Below are positions 1-9,570 of a stretch of DNA of 64,000 nucleotides, piece by piece. The notes under the pieces were generated by a model that ran no database searches, was not told the DNA's origin, and worked only from the letters and a program-made list of their open reading frames with translations. The position numbers and the translations under genes are program-made. The DNA lies in assembly GCF_000429145.1 (NCBI RefSeq), contig NZ_AUBH01000001.1, positions 806,001-870,000 of the forward strand. The letters run 5' to 3'. This DNA is from Aestuariibacter salexigens DSM 15300 (GTDB lineage: Bacteria; Pseudomonadota; Gammaproteobacteria; Enterobacterales; Alteromonadaceae). How positions within the stretch are numbered: the stretch's first letter is position 1; each line of letters begins with the position of its first letter.

Positions 1-119
1 TGTTCAGAAACACTCTGCGGATCGTCGAGATAGGCTTCGTAAATTTCTTCAACATAAGCAGCGTTGCCACCAGCCATGTGGGATGAATCCCACCATGCTT
101 TCATCACGCTATCTTGCAT
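1..119 (-). CDS. sucA: 2-oxoglutarate dehydrogenase E1 component, N-terminal fragment
   Basis: The first 39 codons of an ORF that leaves the window at position 1. They begin MQDSVMKAWWDSSHMAGGNA, which aligns closely with the N-terminus of E. coli SucA (MQNSALKAWLDSSYLSGAN). The family oxidatively decarboxylates 2-oxoglutarate with thiamine diphosphate in the cytoplasmic OGDH complex. An AAGGGAC ribosome binding site lies just before the ATG. It follows sdhB on the same strand, the conserved sdhCDAB-sucAB order, but about 190 bp and a strong hairpin separate the two. Only the N-terminal helix is visible, so the catalytic domains cannot be checked. Confidence 0.88.
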   Translation of the reverse strand, partial: MQDSVMKAWWDSSHMAGGNAAYVEEIYEAYLDDPQSVSE

Positions 120-233
120 TGTTGTCCCTTGTTAAGTAATGGATCTTATTGGTGGCGTAATCGGGTTACGCCGTTTTACGAGCATCCTGGTGCAACAACT
201 TGGTTGCACAGCTGACTCGCCCATGAACACTTT

Positions 234-267
234 AGTAAAAAAATAGCCATCCTGCAGGATGGCTATT
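234..267 (-). terminator. Rho-independent terminator after sdhB
   Basis: On the minus strand a perfect 11-bp stem (AATAGCCATCC / GGATGGCTATT) with a TGCA loop is followed by a run of seven T. It lies about 45 bp after the sdhB stop and ahead of sucA, so it probably ends or attenuates the sdh transcript before the suc genes. Confidence 0.85.
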
Positions 268-310
268 CAGACGTCACACTGTCACTCACAAAAAGTCAGT
301 GTCAGGTTTA

Positions 311-1021
311 CTAAACAGCCCGCTGTAACAGCATCGACTTGATATGGCCGATGGCTTTAGTCGGGTTCAATCCTTTCGGACAAACGCTCACACAGTTCAT
401 GATACCGTGACAGCGGAATACGCTAAAGGCGTCATCCAAATCATTGAGTCTTTCGTCCGTCGCCGTATCGCGGCTGTCAGCCAGGAAACGGTAGGCATGC
501 AACAAACCTGCAGGACCGATAAACTTGTCCGGGTTCCACCAGAACGATGGACAGCTGGTTGAGCAGCAGGCACAAAGAATACACTCGTAAAGACCGTCGA
601 GCTTGGCACGGTCTTCAGGTGACTGCAGGTGCTCGCGAGCTGGCGGCTGTTTGCTGTCGTTGATCAGGAATGGCTTGATCTTCTCGTACTGCGTATAGAA
701 CTGGGTCATATCGACCACCAGGTCACGCACTACCGGCAGGCCAGGCAGAGGGCGTATGGTAATTTTACCTTTGCCCAGTGCAGACAACGGTGTGATACAC
801 GCCAGACCGTTTTTGCCATTCATGTTCATTCCGTCAGAGCCACACACCCCTTCGCGGCAGGAGCGACGGAACGACAGTGTTGGATCTTTTTCTTTTAGTG
901 CGATAAGCACATCCAACACCATCATGTCCTGACCTTCCTCGACGTCGAGCGTGTAATCCTGCATTCGCGGAACGTCGTCTACCTCAGGGTTGTAACGATA
1001 AACTGAAACTGATAACTGCAT
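311..1021 (-). CDS. sdhB: Succinate dehydrogenase iron-sulfur subunit
   Basis: The 236-aa iron-sulfur subunit of complex II passes electrons from the flavin of SdhA to the membrane quinone site. Cysteine motifs for all three clusters are visible. CREGVCGSDGMNMNG with a later C (about residues 55-76) is the [2Fe-2S] site. CILCACCSTSCPSFWW (about 147-162) and CHGIMNCVSVCPKGLNP (about 203-220) supply the [4Fe-4S] and [3Fe-4S] ligands. Length matches the family (E. coli 238 aa). It starts 14 bp after sdhA ends, with an AGGAGT ribosome binding site, and is the last gene of sdhCDAB before a terminator. Confidence 0.97.
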   Translation of the reverse strand: MQLSVSVYRYNPEVDDVPRMQDYTLDVEEGQDMMVLDVLIALKEKDPTLSFRRSCREGVCGSDGMNMNGKNGLACITPLSALGKGKITIRPLPGLPVVRDLVVDMTQFYTQYEKIKPFLINDSKQPPAREHLQSPEDRAKLDGLYECILCACCSTSCPSFWWNPDKFIGPAGLLHAYRFLADSRDTATDERLNDLDDAFSVFRCHGIMNCVSVCPKGLNPTKAIGHIKSMLLQRAV

Positions 1022-1035
1022 CGTCGTTACTCCTA

Positions 1036-2805
1036 TTAATAAGTTCTAGCTTTCGGCGGGAACGCCTCACGCAGCTTAGGCTGCATATTCACTTCCCGAC
1101 GAGTCATAGATTCTGTTTGCGGACGATAGATAGAGTGGCACAGCCAATTCTCATCGTCACGGTCTGGATAATCGAAGCGGCTGTGTGCACCACGGGACTC
1201 GGTACGATAGTTCGCCGCTACCGCCGTGGAAAACGCCGTTTCCATCAGGTTGTCCAGTTCCAGACACTCGATTCGCTGGGTATTAAAGTCACTAGACTTA
1301 TCGTCAAGGCGCGCATGCTTGAGACGCTCGCGGATCTCTTTAAGCTGCTGAAGACCCTCAGCCATTGCCTCACCTTCTCTAAATACAGAGAAATTAAGCT
1401 GCATACATTCCTGCAAATCCTTTTTGATTTGCACCGGATCTTCGCCTTTGCCTTTCTCTGAGTTCTCCCAGCGATTAAATCTAACCAAGGCTTCCTCGAT
1501 GTCAGTCGCAGACGCATCGCGTGCATCAATTTCTGACAGCTTATCACCGAGGTGCAGGCCAGTCGCGCGACCAAATACGACAAGGTCAAGCAGCGAGTTA
1601 CCGCCCAGACGGTTGGCACCGTGCACCGATACGCAGGCAATCTCACCGCAGGCAAACAGACCGTTAATCAGGTAGTCATTACCGTTGTCGTCAACGCCAA
1701 TACACTGACCGTCGACGTTGGTGGGAATACCGCCCATCATATAGTGGCAGGTAGGAATAACCGGAATCGGTTCTTTCACAGGGTCAACGTGCGCGAAGGT
1801 ACGTGATAATTCGAGAATACCTGGCAGACGAGACTCCAGTACCTCTTTGCCCAGGTGGTCGAGTTTAAGTTTGATGTGGGTACCCCAAGGGCCTTCACAA
1901 CCTCGCCCTTCACGGATTTCCGTCATCATTGAACGGGCAACCACGTCACGACCAGCCAGGTCTTTGGCGTTGGGTGCATAGCGCTCCATAAAGCGTTCAC
2001 CGTCCTTATTTAACAGGTATCCGCCCTCACCCCGACAGCCTTCGGTCACCAGTGTACCAGCACCGGCAATCCCCGTGGGGTGGAACTGCCACATCTCCAT
2101 ATCCTGAACAGGAACACCAGCACGCAGTGCCATACCGACGCCGTCACCGGTATTGATGTGCGCGTTAGTGGTTGACGCATAAATGCGTCCGGCACCACCG
2201 GTCGCCAACACCACGGCTTTTGACTTGAAGTACACGACTTCGCCGGTCTCAATATCAATGGCCGTACAGCCAACCACGTCGCCGTCCTGATTTTTAACCA
2301 GATCTAACGCGTACCATTCGCTGAATACTTTGGTCTTGTTCTTAACATTTTGCTGGTACAACAAATGCAGCAAAGCATGGCCAGTACGGTCTGCGGCAGC
2401 AGCGGTACGCGCACCCTGCTCACCGCCAAAGTTCTTAGACTGGCCGCCGAATGGGCGCTGATAAATCTTACCATTCTCAAAACGCGAGAATGGCAGGCCC
2501 ATGTTTTCCATTTCAATGATGGCTTCAGGCCCGGTTTTACACATGTACTCGATAGCGTCCTGGTCACCGATATAGTCGGAACCTTTGACCGTGTCGTACA
2601 TGTGCCATTCCCAGTTATCATCATGCGCGTTGCCTAACGCGACGGTGATACCACCCTGTGCAGACACAGTGTGAGAACGAGTTGGAAAGACTTTTGATAA
2701 TAACGCGCAGGATTTACCTGATTGTGAAACCTGCAGTGCCGCGCGCATGCCCGCGCCACCGGCACCGATCACTACCGCGTCAAATTCATGAACTGCTATA
2801 CCCAC
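1036..2805 (-). CDS. sdhA: Succinate dehydrogenase flavoprotein subunit
   Basis: The 589-aa catalytic subunit of complex II oxidises succinate to fumarate. The N-terminal FAD-binding motif [13 protein letters not shown] is followed by SHTVSAQGG. Its His45 is at the same position as the covalent FAD attachment histidine of E. coli SdhA. The active-site segment with HPTG and the [19 protein letters not shown] region are intact. The start is a GTG directly abutting the sdhD TAA stop. It is preferred because the protein then aligns end to end with E. coli SdhA, and a GGGGTG ribosome binding site lies upstream. Translational coupling to sdhD is likely. Confidence 0.97.
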   Translation of the reverse strand: MGIAVHEFDAVVIGAGGAGMRAALQVSQSGKSCALLSKVFPTRSHTVSAQGGITVALGNAHDDNWEWHMYDTVKGSDYIGDQDAIEYMCKTGPEAIIEMENMGLPFSRFENGKIYQRPFGGQSKNFGGEQGARTAAAADRTGHALLHLLYQQNVKNKTKVFSEWYALDLVKNQDGDVVGCTAIDIETGEVVYFKSKAVVLATGGAGRIYASTTNAHINTGDGVGMALRAGVPVQDMEMWQFHPTGIAGAGTLVTEGCRGEGGYLLNKDGERFMERYAPNAKDLAGRDVVARSMMTEIREGRGCEGPWGTHIKLKLDHLGKEVLESRLPGILELSRTFAHVDPVKEPIPVIPTCHYMMGGIPTNVDGQCIGVDDNGNDYLINGLFACGEIACVSVHGANRLGGNSLLDLVVFGRATGLHLGDKLSEIDARDASATDIEEALVRFNRWENSEKGKGEDPVQIKKDLQECMQLNFSVFREGEAMAEGLQQLKEIRERLKHARLDDKSSDFNTQRIECLELDNLMETAFSTAVAANYRTESRGAHSRFDYPDRDDENWLCHSIYRPQTESMTRREVNMQPKLREAFPPKARTY

Positions 2806-3153
2806 TTATACACCCCACAAAACAAAGAGACCGACCGCCACATAGGCGAATGCGATCAAATTCAATACGTACTGCAGCGAAGCTCGAAGTCCTGCTGGCT
2901 TAACGTAATCTGTTAACACCTGCCACAGTCCGATACGGACGTGCAGCATGACGGAGATCAGTGCCGCCAGTGTAAACACTTTCATACCCAGGCCGGCAAA
3001 CAGCTCACGCCACACTTCATAGGTGATTTGAGGTGTGGAGATAAAAAACCACGTCATATAAAAAGAAAACAACGCAATAATCACGGCCGTCGCTCTGAGT
3101 GATACCCAGTCCTGAACGCCGTCGCGTTTAATGCTTGCTTGATTGGTTACCAT
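2806..3153 (-). CDS. sdhD: Succinate dehydrogenase membrane anchor subunit
   Basis: A 115-aa membrane anchor, the same length as E. coli SdhD, with three predicted membrane helices. The conserved segments TYEVWRELFAG, KVFTLAALISVMLHVRIGLWQVLTDYVKP and the terminal LWGV are present. The HVRIGLWQVLTDY stretch carries the residues that contribute to heme b and quinone binding in the family. The ORF is open further upstream, but the ATG giving MVTNQASIKRDGVQD matches the family N-terminus, so that start is used. It overlaps the sdhC end by 7 bp, suggesting coupled translation. Confidence 0.93.
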   Translation of the reverse strand: MVTNQASIKRDGVQDWVSLRATAVIIALFSFYMTWFFISTPQITYEVWRELFAGLGMKVFTLAALISVMLHVRIGLWQVLTDYVKPAGLRASLQYVLNLIAFAYVAVGLFVLWGV

Positions 3154-3521
3154 AATACCACTCCGATTGCGATGGTCAGCACGATCCATAATCCAATAAC
3201 GATTTGTGCACTCAGGTTACCTGATTCCAGTTCTTCCCAGTGCCCCATGTCCATAATGCCGTGGCGAATGCCGCCCAACACGTGATAGGTCAATGCTGAT
3301 ACAGTACCTATTGCGACTACTTTTCCAATCACACCGCCCATCAGTTGCTGAACGTCAGCAAAACCTTGAGGAGATGAAACTGACACTGCCCAAGCCCAAA
3401 TCACGAAGATAAGCGCAAAAAACATGGCAACGCCGGTAACACGGTGAAGGATGGAAGAAATAGCAGAAGGTGGAAAGCTTATTGTATTAAGTTGTAGATT
3501 TACTGGTCTTTGCTTTTTCAC
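3147..3521 (-). CDS. sdhC: Succinate dehydrogenase cytochrome b556 subunit
   Basis: Cytochrome b556 subunit of complex II, with three membrane helices. The conserved KKQRPVNLQLN start, SAISSILHRVTG (quinone-site Ser and Arg) and LTYHVLGGIRHGIMD (heme-ligand His) are visible. The start is uncertain. The ORF runs from a GTG at 3563, but a second GTG at 3521 places the start right at the conserved KKQRPVN segment and gives 124 aa (E. coli 129). I prefer 3521. No in-frame ATG precedes the conserved region. It is the first gene of sdhCDAB and is divergent from gltA. Confidence 0.9.
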   Translation of the reverse strand: MKKQRPVNLQLNTISFPPSAISSILHRVTGVAMFFALIFVIWAWAVSVSSPQGFADVQQLMGGVIGKVVAIGTVSALTYHVLGGIRHGIMDMGHWEELESGNLSAQIVIGLWIVLTIAIGVVLW

Positions 3522-3563
3522 AATCTCATGCCTGTTGTAACCCGTAGGGAATTCATTAATCAC

Positions 3564-3990
3564 TGCGAGTTGCTTAGTTTAGGTTGCAAAATAGTTTCGT
3601 TTATTCAGCGGAAAAAGATCACTCTGAATCTGTTAAAAAACTGTGAATAAACTGTTATTAAAATGCGTCGCTAAGCCACTGCAATTCAACAGCGGTGAGT
3701 ATATCCAGCGATCGGTGGAATTACAATTTTTTGTTGATTGATAAGACCTTAGTCGTACCAGTTGTAAACAGATATTGTTATAAAAATGAGCAATTCAGAA
3801 TATTTATATGCCAAATATGCATTTAAATTGACTTAATGGGACTTTATCAGTACAAATAGCGCCACTTTTTCCTACGAAAAACCCACGAACTGATCTGCTA
3901 CACTGAATCAGTGCTAATCCGTTTTTGAACAGATTAAGTATTGAATTGGCATTGAGCAGACAGGCAGAACACTTCCGAGGAGAGCAACTT
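3564..3990. other. Divergent sdhC/gltA regulatory intergenic region
   Basis: About 430 bp without a gene, A/T-rich, between the divergent sdh operon and gltA. It must hold promoters for both. A good gltA promoter candidate is listed separately. No convincing sdh promoter or clean CRP/ArcA site could be picked out by eye, although several T/A-rich stretches are compatible with such control. No short conserved ORF was recognised. Confidence 0.6.
3828..3856 (+). promoter_or_regulatory. Predicted sigma-70 promoter for gltA
   Basis: TTGACT at 3828-3833, a 17-bp spacer and TACAAA at 3851-3856. This would start transcription near 3863, leaving a leader of about 130 nt before the gltA ATG. Prediction by consensus match only. 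Confidence 0.5.
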
Positions 3991-5271
3991 ATGGCAGATC
4001 AGAAAGCCATCCTTAAAGCAGGCGATAAAGAAATTGAACTTCCTATTTATAAGGGAACAGCAGGCCAGGACGTCATCGACGTACGTTCACTTGGCGCCAA
4101 CGGCTACTTCACTTTCGATCCTGGTTTCATGGCAACTGGTTCTTGCGAGTCTTCGATCACATATATAGATGGCAATGAAGGTGTTTTGTTACACCGCGGA
4201 TTTTCAATTGAAGACCTGGCTCGTGATTCAGACTATCTGGAAGTCTGTTATATGCTGTTACACGGCGATGCGCCAACAGCTGAGCAATATCAAGAGTTTA
4301 AACACACTATTACACGCCACACCATGGTGCACGAACAAATCAACATGTTCTTCCATGGCTTCCGCAACGACGCTCACCCAATGGCAATGCTGTGCGGAAC
4401 CGTTGGTGCGATGTCATCTTTCTACCACAGCGATCTGGACATCTCTGATCCAGAGCAGCGCATTCGCAGCGCGCACAGACTGATTGCGAAAATGCCGACT
4501 CTTGTAGCGATGTGTTACAAGTACAACATTGGCCAGCCGTTCGTTTATCCGCGCAACGACTTAAGCTACGCAGCAAACTTCCTGAACATGATGTTCTCGG
4601 TACCTGCTGAAGAATATGTCATCAGCCCGGCAGTTGAACGTGCAATGGACAGAATCTTTATTCTGCACGCCGACCATGAGCAAAATGCATCAACCTCTAC
4701 GGTTCGTCTGGCAGGCTCTTCAGGTGCCAATCCATACGCCTGTATTGCGGCTGGCGTTGCATCACTTTGGGGACCTGCGCACGGCGGCGCAAATGAAGCC
4801 TGTCTAAACATGCTAGAAGAGATCGGCACTGTCGACCGCATCCCAGAGTTTATCGAGCGCGCCAAAGATAAGAACGACCCATTCCGCCTGATGGGCTTTG
4901 GACACCGCGTGTATAAAAATTACGACCCACGCGCCACACAAATGCGTGAGAGCTGTCACGAGGTTCTGCAGGAGCTCAATCTTGATGATCCATTGCTTGA
5001 CGTGGCTATGGAGCTTGAGCGCATTGCGTTGAGCGACCCGTACTTCAAAGAGAAGAAGCTGTTCCCTAACGTGGACTTCTACTCTGGTATCGTGCTTAAG
5101 GCTATTGGTATTCCGACTAACATGTTTACCTGTATCTTTGCGTTGGCACGTACCGTTGGCTGGATTTCACACTGGCACGAGATGCTCAGCCAGCCCGGCC
5201 AGAAAATCGGCCGTCCTCGCCAGCTTTACACCGGTGAAACGCTGCGCGAATACAAGCCTATCAACAAATAA
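3991..5271 (+). CDS. gltA: Type II citrate synthase
   Basis: Citrate synthase condenses acetyl-CoA with oxaloacetate at the entry of the TCA cycle. The 426-aa product closely matches E. coli GltA (427 aa), the hexameric NADH-inhibited type. The catalytic residues lie in the conserved segments [11 protein letters not shown] (His), [13 protein letters not shown] (His) and PNVDFYSG (Asp). The ORF is open 66 bp further upstream, but the ATG at 3991 gives the family N-terminus MADQKAIL and has a GAGGAGAG ribosome binding site. The gene is divergent from sdhC and followed by a strong terminator. Confidence 0.97.
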   Translation: MADQKAILKAGDKEIELPIYKGTAGQDVIDVRSLGANGYFTFDPGFMATGSCESSITYIDGNEGVLLHRGFSIEDLARDSDYLEVCYMLLHGDAPTAEQYQEFKHTITRHTMVHEQINMFFHGFRNDAHPMAMLCGTVGAMSSFYHSDLDISDPEQRIRSAHRLIAKMPTLVAMCYKYNIGQPFVYPRNDLSYAANFLNMMFSVPAEEYVISPAVERAMDRIFILHADHEQNASTSTVRLAGSSGANPYACIAAGVASLWGPAHGGANEACLNMLEEIGTVDRIPEFIERAKDKNDPFRLMGFGHRVYKNYDPRATQMRESCHEVLQELNLDDPLLDVAMELERIALSDPYFKEKKLFPNVDFYSGIVLKAIGIPTNMFTCIFALARTVGWISHWHEMLSQPGQKIGRPRQLYTGETLREYKPINK

Positions 5272-5294
5272 TCGACTTTTTACGTTCGATATCC

Positions 5295-5321
5295 AAGCGC
5301 CGCTTCTTCGCGGCGCTTTTT
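5295..5321 (+). terminator. Rho-independent terminator after gltA
   Basis: A 9-bp stem AAGCGCCGC / GCGGCGCTT with a TTCTTC loop followed by a T tract, 24 bp after the gltA stop. Confidence 0.9.
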
Positions 5322-5372
5322 GATCTAAGCGGCCAACAATTACGTTTCACAGAGGGTGATTCTGGAGCGCTT

Positions 5373-5792
5373 ATGACACCCACTCATTCCATGCTCGGCT
5401 ACGCCGGTCTTATTCCCTTTATCGGTCTGCCCCTATTGGCAGTGACAAACGTGCTTGACCCTATGCAGGCTAATCAATGGTTTATCGCCTACAGCGCAGT
5501 AATATTGTCGTTTTTTGGTGGCATTCACTGGCTGCAAAGCCTGCGCGATGACGACCGTCTGCGCGCCGCGCTAGCCATGCTGCCAAGCATTGTTGCCTGG
5601 TGTAGTCAGGTGTTTTTCAGCGCTATCACCGCCCTGCTGATAATGGCCGCCGGATATTTGCTGATGTGGTTGTACGACAAAAACACACTGCCGATAAGTG
5701 CATCCTACATGCGCCTTCGCGGTGTGTTGACAGCCACAGTGTGTGGCTGTCATATCGTGATGATAGGGGGATTATTGGCGAATCAGGGCTAA
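5373..5792 (+). CDS. DUF3429 family membrane protein
   Basis: A 139-aa protein with about four hydrophobic segments. The N-terminal half ([16 protein letters not shown], then FFGGIHW) resembles the DUF3429 family of small inner-membrane proteins, whose function is not known. A TGGAGCG ribosome binding site precedes the ATG. It lies after the gltA terminator and so probably has its own promoter. The 3' end overlaps the convergent cpsG gene by 21 bp. Family assignment is from sequence pattern only. Confidence 0.75.
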   Translation: MTPTHSMLGYAGLIPFIGLPLLAVTNVLDPMQANQWFIAYSAVILSFFGGIHWLQSLRDDDRLRAALAMLPSIVAWCSQVFFSAITALLIMAAGYLLMWLYDKNTLPISASYMRLRGVLTATVCGCHIVMIGGLLANQG

Positions 5793-7223
5793 AAGCTCGT
5801 CAGTTTTTTGCTGCATTAGCACGACGTCGCCGCGCGATTCGACGTTCAGACGTATCACTGGCTCAGTATTAGACATACGCAAGTTAAAGCGCCAATTGCC
5901 AAACTCCATGCCAATACCGTCGGTGCGGTCAATCACTTCAGCCTGCCCCTGATAGGTATCCAGCACTCGCGCAAGCGCAGCTTCTGCGTCGTCCAGCTTA
6001 CTGTTGATTTCACCCGATGAAGGGAATGCAGCGATACGCTCGTCAACCATTTCCGACAGCGGCATGCCTTTTACCGATAACAGTTCCGCCACCAGCAGCC
6101 ACGGGATCATGCCCGAGTCACAATAGGCAAAATCTCTGAAATAATGGTGAGCGCTCATTTCTCCACCGTAAACTGCATCTTCTGCGCGCATACGTTCTTT
6201 GATGAAGGCGTGCCCGGTTTTACTTTTTACCGGTACGCCACCGTTGGCGTTGACAATATCTTCGGTATTCCAGTACACCCGGGGATCATAGATGATTTTG
6301 GCATGTTGATGCTTTTGTAGAAAGGCTTCTGCCAACAACCCAACAATGTAGTATCCCTCGATAAAACGGCCTTTTTCATCGAACAGGAAGCAGCGGTCGA
6401 AGTCGCCATCCCAGGCAATGCCCATATCGGCACCATGTTCAATCACAGCACTGGCGGTATCATCACGGCACTCAGGCAATAGCGGGTTGGGAATGCCATT
6501 GGGAAAGGTACCATCTGGTTGATGATGCACTTTGACGAAAGTGATAGGAACATTGTGTGCAAGCAGCGCCAGCTCGATTTTATCTAACGCCGGACCTGCC
6601 GCGCCGTTACCGGCATTCACCACAATTTTGAGTGGTGTAAGAGAAGCGACATCAATGTAGGTCAGCAGGTGCGAGACATATGCCTCGTGATTGTCCATCG
6701 CTTTGTAACGTCCAGACTCCTTCAGCGCTGCCGGACTGATAACGTCCCCACCGTCTAAAAACGCCTGCTCAGAAAGCTGCGCAGCAAATTTCACTAAGGC
6801 CTGTTTGACCTCGTCGTCAGTGTAGCCTTCCGCGAGGGCTTTTATTTTGTCCAGCCCGGTATCTCCGCTGATCGGTCTGGCACCTTCTCTGACCAGTTTC
6901 ATGCCATTGTAGTCAATCGGGTTGTGACTGGCAGTGACTTCAATACCACCGCTGACCGGCAGATGCTTGGCGGCAAAATAAATCTCTTCGGTACCGCTCA
7001 TGCCAATATCAATGACCTCGGCACCGGCATCAATAATGCCTGCTGCAAGACAATGTTTTAGCGCTGCTGAGGTCAGTCTGACATCGCCACCGACGACCAC
7101 AGATTCGGCCTGCAGAAACTCAGCAAACGCACGGCCAATGCGATACGCCACTTCTGGATTGAGCTGCTCTCCGAGCTGTCCGCGAATGTCGTAAGCCTTG
7201 AAGCAGGTTAAGGGGGTTGTCAT
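5772..7223 (-). CDS. cpsG: Phosphomannomutase / phosphoglucomutase
   Basis: Interconverts mannose-6-phosphate and mannose-1-phosphate for GDP-mannose synthesis. Some members also act on glucose phosphates. The 483-aa sequence has the alpha-D-phosphohexomutase layout. FKAYDIRG lies near the N-terminus, TASHNP carries the catalytic phosphoserine (about residue 98), DGDFDRC binds Mg2+, [11 protein letters not shown] is the sugar-binding loop, and RMSNTEP is the phosphate-binding loop near the C-terminus. It lies 12 bp after manC on the same strand, so the two form a GDP-mannose operon. The symbol manB would be equally valid. Confidence 0.93.
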   Translation of the reverse strand: MTTPLTCFKAYDIRGQLGEQLNPEVAYRIGRAFAEFLQAESVVVGGDVRLTSAALKHCLAAGIIDAGAEVIDIGMSGTEEIYFAAKHLPVSGGIEVTASHNPIDYNGMKLVREGARPISGDTGLDKIKALAEGYTDDEVKQALVKFAAQLSEQAFLDGGDVISPAALKESGRYKAMDNHEAYVSHLLTYIDVASLTPLKIVVNAGNGAAGPALDKIELALLAHNVPITFVKVHHQPDGTFPNGIPNPLLPECRDDTASAVIEHGADMGIAWDGDFDRCFLFDEKGRFIEGYYIVGLLAEAFLQKHQHAKIIYDPRVYWNTEDIVNANGGVPVKSKTGHAFIKERMRAEDAVYGGEMSAHHYFRDFAYCDSGMIPWLLVAELLSVKGMPLSEMVDERIAAFPSSGEINSKLDDAEAALARVLDTYQGQAEVIDRTDGIGMEFGNWRFNLRMSNTEPVIRLNVESRGDVVLMQQKTDELLALIRQ

Positions 7224-7235
7224 GTCAAACGTTCC

Positions 7236-8648
7236 TTATTTTTTCTCAACACGGCCGTAGCGGTCTGAGAATCGCACGATATCGTCTTCGCCCAGATACG
7301 CACCCGATTGCACTTCAATCAGCTCCAGAGGAATTTTACCCGGGTTTTCCAGCGCATGGACGGCGCCAATCGGAATGTAAATGGACTGGTTTTCCGTCAG
7401 TAGCTGGGTATTCTCACCAATAGTCACATTGGCCGTACCTGAGACCACAATCCAGTGCTCGGCGCGATGATGATGCATCTGTACCGACAGTTTTTCGCCC
7501 GGTTTCACGGTAATACGTTTTACCTGGAAGCGCGCGCCGGCATCAATCGAGTCGTAGCTTCCCCAGGGTCTGAATACTTCACGGTGGAATTCAAATTCTG
7601 GGCGATGTTCCGCTTTAAGCTTATTGACCACATGTTTGATGTCCTGCACTTTGTCACGATGTGCCACCATGACCGCATCCTTGGTCTCGACCACCACCAC
7701 ATCATCCAGTCCAATCAGCGAGATCAGTCGCTGCTCGGCATTCACATAGTTGTTATGCGCATCGTGCAAAATGGCGTCGCCAACCACGACGTTGCCGTTT
7801 TCATCTTTATTTTCAGCGGTATCCCACAGCGAACTCCAACTCCCCACGTCATTCCAGCCTGCATCCAACGGCACAACAACGGCTTTGTCGGTTTTTTCCA
7901 TCACTGCATAATCGATGGAATCGTCAGGACAGGTCGCGAATACGTCTTCGTCTACGCGCACAAAGTCCAAATCAAAGGATTCACTGGCAATCGCATTGCG
8001 GCAAATATCCAGCATCTCAGGGGCGAATTTTTGTAACTCTTCAAGATAGCGACTGGCTTTGAACATAAACATGCCGCTGTTCCATAAATAATGACCACTG
8101 GAGACATAAGACTCAGCGGTCGCTAAATCTGGCTTTTCAACGAATTGTTTGACTACAAAGCCATCATCTTTGGCTTCTGCTTTTTGAATATAGCCATACC
8201 CGGTGTGTGGCTCAGTGGGCACGATGCCAAACGTCACAAGATAATCCTGCTCAGCCAGTTTTTGCGCCTTGCCGATAGCGTGATGGAAGGCCTGTGTATC
8301 TTTAATTAGATGGTCAGCGGCAAGCACCAATAACACAGGATCGTCGCCCTGCAAGGTAGCATGTAATGCTGCTAACGCGATCGCCGGAGCGGTATTACGG
8401 CCGACTGGCTCAAGCAAAATGCCGCCATGATCGATGTCTTTCTTGCGTAGCTGCTCAGCCACCAGAAAACGGTGCGATTCATTACAGATAACAATGGGTG
8501 CAACGGCGTTTATGCCATCGAGTCGCAACAGGGTATTCTGCAACATGGTATTATCATCAGTAAGTGCCAAAAATTGTTTGGGGAGTGCGGCGCGAGACTT
8601 GGGCCACAGACGAGAGCCAGTTCCACCTGCTAAAACAACTGGTTTCAT
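7236..8648 (-). CDS. manC: Mannose-1-phosphate guanylyltransferase / mannose-6-phosphate isomerase
   Basis: A bifunctional 470-aa enzyme that makes GDP-mannose from mannose-1-phosphate and GTP. Its C-terminal cupin domain belongs to the type II phosphomannose isomerase family. The N-terminal nucleotidyltransferase signature is [13 protein letters not shown], followed by FVEKP. The C-terminal part has [34 protein letters not shown] and the cupin core. The ORF extends 28 codons upstream, but the ATG at 8648 has an AAGGAAT ribosome binding site and starts exactly at MKPVVLAGG, the family N-terminus. It is followed by cpsG. Confidence 0.94.
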   Translation of the reverse strand: MKPVVLAGGTGSRLWPKSRAALPKQFLALTDDNTMLQNTLLRLDGINAVAPIVICNESHRFLVAEQLRKKDIDHGGILLEPVGRNTAPAIALAALHATLQGDDPVLLVLAADHLIKDTQAFHHAIGKAQKLAEQDYLVTFGIVPTEPHTGYGYIQKAEAKDDGFVVKQFVEKPDLATAESYVSSGHYLWNSGMFMFKASRYLEELQKFAPEMLDICRNAIASESFDLDFVRVDEDVFATCPDDSIDYAVMEKTDKAVVVPLDAGWNDVGSWSSLWDTAENKDENGNVVVGDAILHDAHNNYVNAEQRLISLIGLDDVVVVETKDAVMVAHRDKVQDIKHVVNKLKAEHRPEFEFHREVFRPWGSYDSIDAGARFQVKRITVKPGEKLSVQMHHHRAEHWIVVSGTANVTIGENTQLLTENQSIYIPIGAVHALENPGKIPLELIEVQSGAYLGEDDIVRFSDRYGRVEKK

Positions 8649-8745
8649 GCGTATTCCTTGCAACGATAGTGGGATAATTATTATTACTGCCGAATGGTAT
8701 AGCACCCGCACGGCAGGTGCAATCGCATCCACTCAGCTTATCCCT

Positions 8746-9570
8746 TCAGGCCAGCCTTCCCTGCTGGAAATCCTGAATCGCCTGGTGGATTTCCTGTTCC
8801 GTGTTCATCACAAAGGGACCGTATTGCACAATGGGTTCATTGATCGGCTGCCCTGCCACGATAATCGCACGACCTGATGGCTTACCGCTCAGTGTCACCT
8901 GCCCGCCGTCACTTAGCACTGCTAGCGTGCCGGTGGCAAATGTGCTCTGGCCAATAGCCAGCTGTCCGTCAAAACAATACACAAACGCGCTATGGCCTGC
9001 AGCAATCGGCACGGACAGCTCGCCACCTTCTATTGTTACATCCAGAAACAATGGCTCGGTAGCATGGCTTTTTACCGGTCCTTCTACGTCCGCATAGCTA
9101 CCAGCAAGCACCCTGACCTGACCTACTTCATTATTCACCACTGGCACCTGACTGCCCGGTATATCTTCATAGCCGGGCGCTGACATTTTTTCACTGGCAG
9201 GTAAGTTTACCCACAGCTGAAACCCGCGCATCAGCCCCTCTGATTGTTGCGGCATTTCTTCATGAATAATGCCCCTGCCCGCATTCATCCACTGCAGACC
9301 ACCATCATCAATAATGCCCTCATTACCCACTGAATCACGATGACGCATCTTACCATTCAACATGTAAGTGACCGTTTGAAAACCACGGTGTGGGTGAGGC
9401 GGAAAACCTTTGATGTAATCGTCGGCCTGATCAGAGTGAAACTCATCCAGCATTAAAAACGGATCGAGATTCTGCAGTGCAGGTTGGCCAAGTATGCGCT
9501 TTAATTTTACACCGGCGCCATCCTGGGTCGGCAAGCCCTGCACCATTCTGTTTACACGTCGCTCTGTCAT
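8746..9570 (-). CDS. Pirin family protein
   Basis: A 274-aa bicupin. The N-terminal cupin has the metal-binding pattern FPPHPHRGFQTVTYML (about residues 55-70), then QWMNAGRGIIHEEMP with a further His and Glu. Pirins bind one metal ion, and some bacterial members have quercetin dioxygenase activity or bind other proteins, so the exact role here is not predictable. The start ATG overlaps the stop of the preceding hydroquinone reductase gene as TGATG, so the two are probably translationally coupled. A GTG one codon earlier is the alternative start. Confidence 0.9.
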   Translation of the reverse strand: MTERRVNRMVQGLPTQDGAGVKLKRILGQPALQNLDPFLMLDEFHSDQADDYIKGFPPHPHRGFQTVTYMLNGKMRHRDSVGNEGIIDDGGLQWMNAGRGIIHEEMPQQSEGLMRGFQLWVNLPASEKMSAPGYEDIPGSQVPVVNNEVGQVRVLAGSYADVEGPVKSHATEPLFLDVTIEGGELSVPIAAGHSAFVYCFDGQLAIGQSTFATGTLAVLSDGGQVTLSGKPSGRAIIVAGQPINEPIVQYGPFVMNTEQEIHQAIQDFQQGRLA

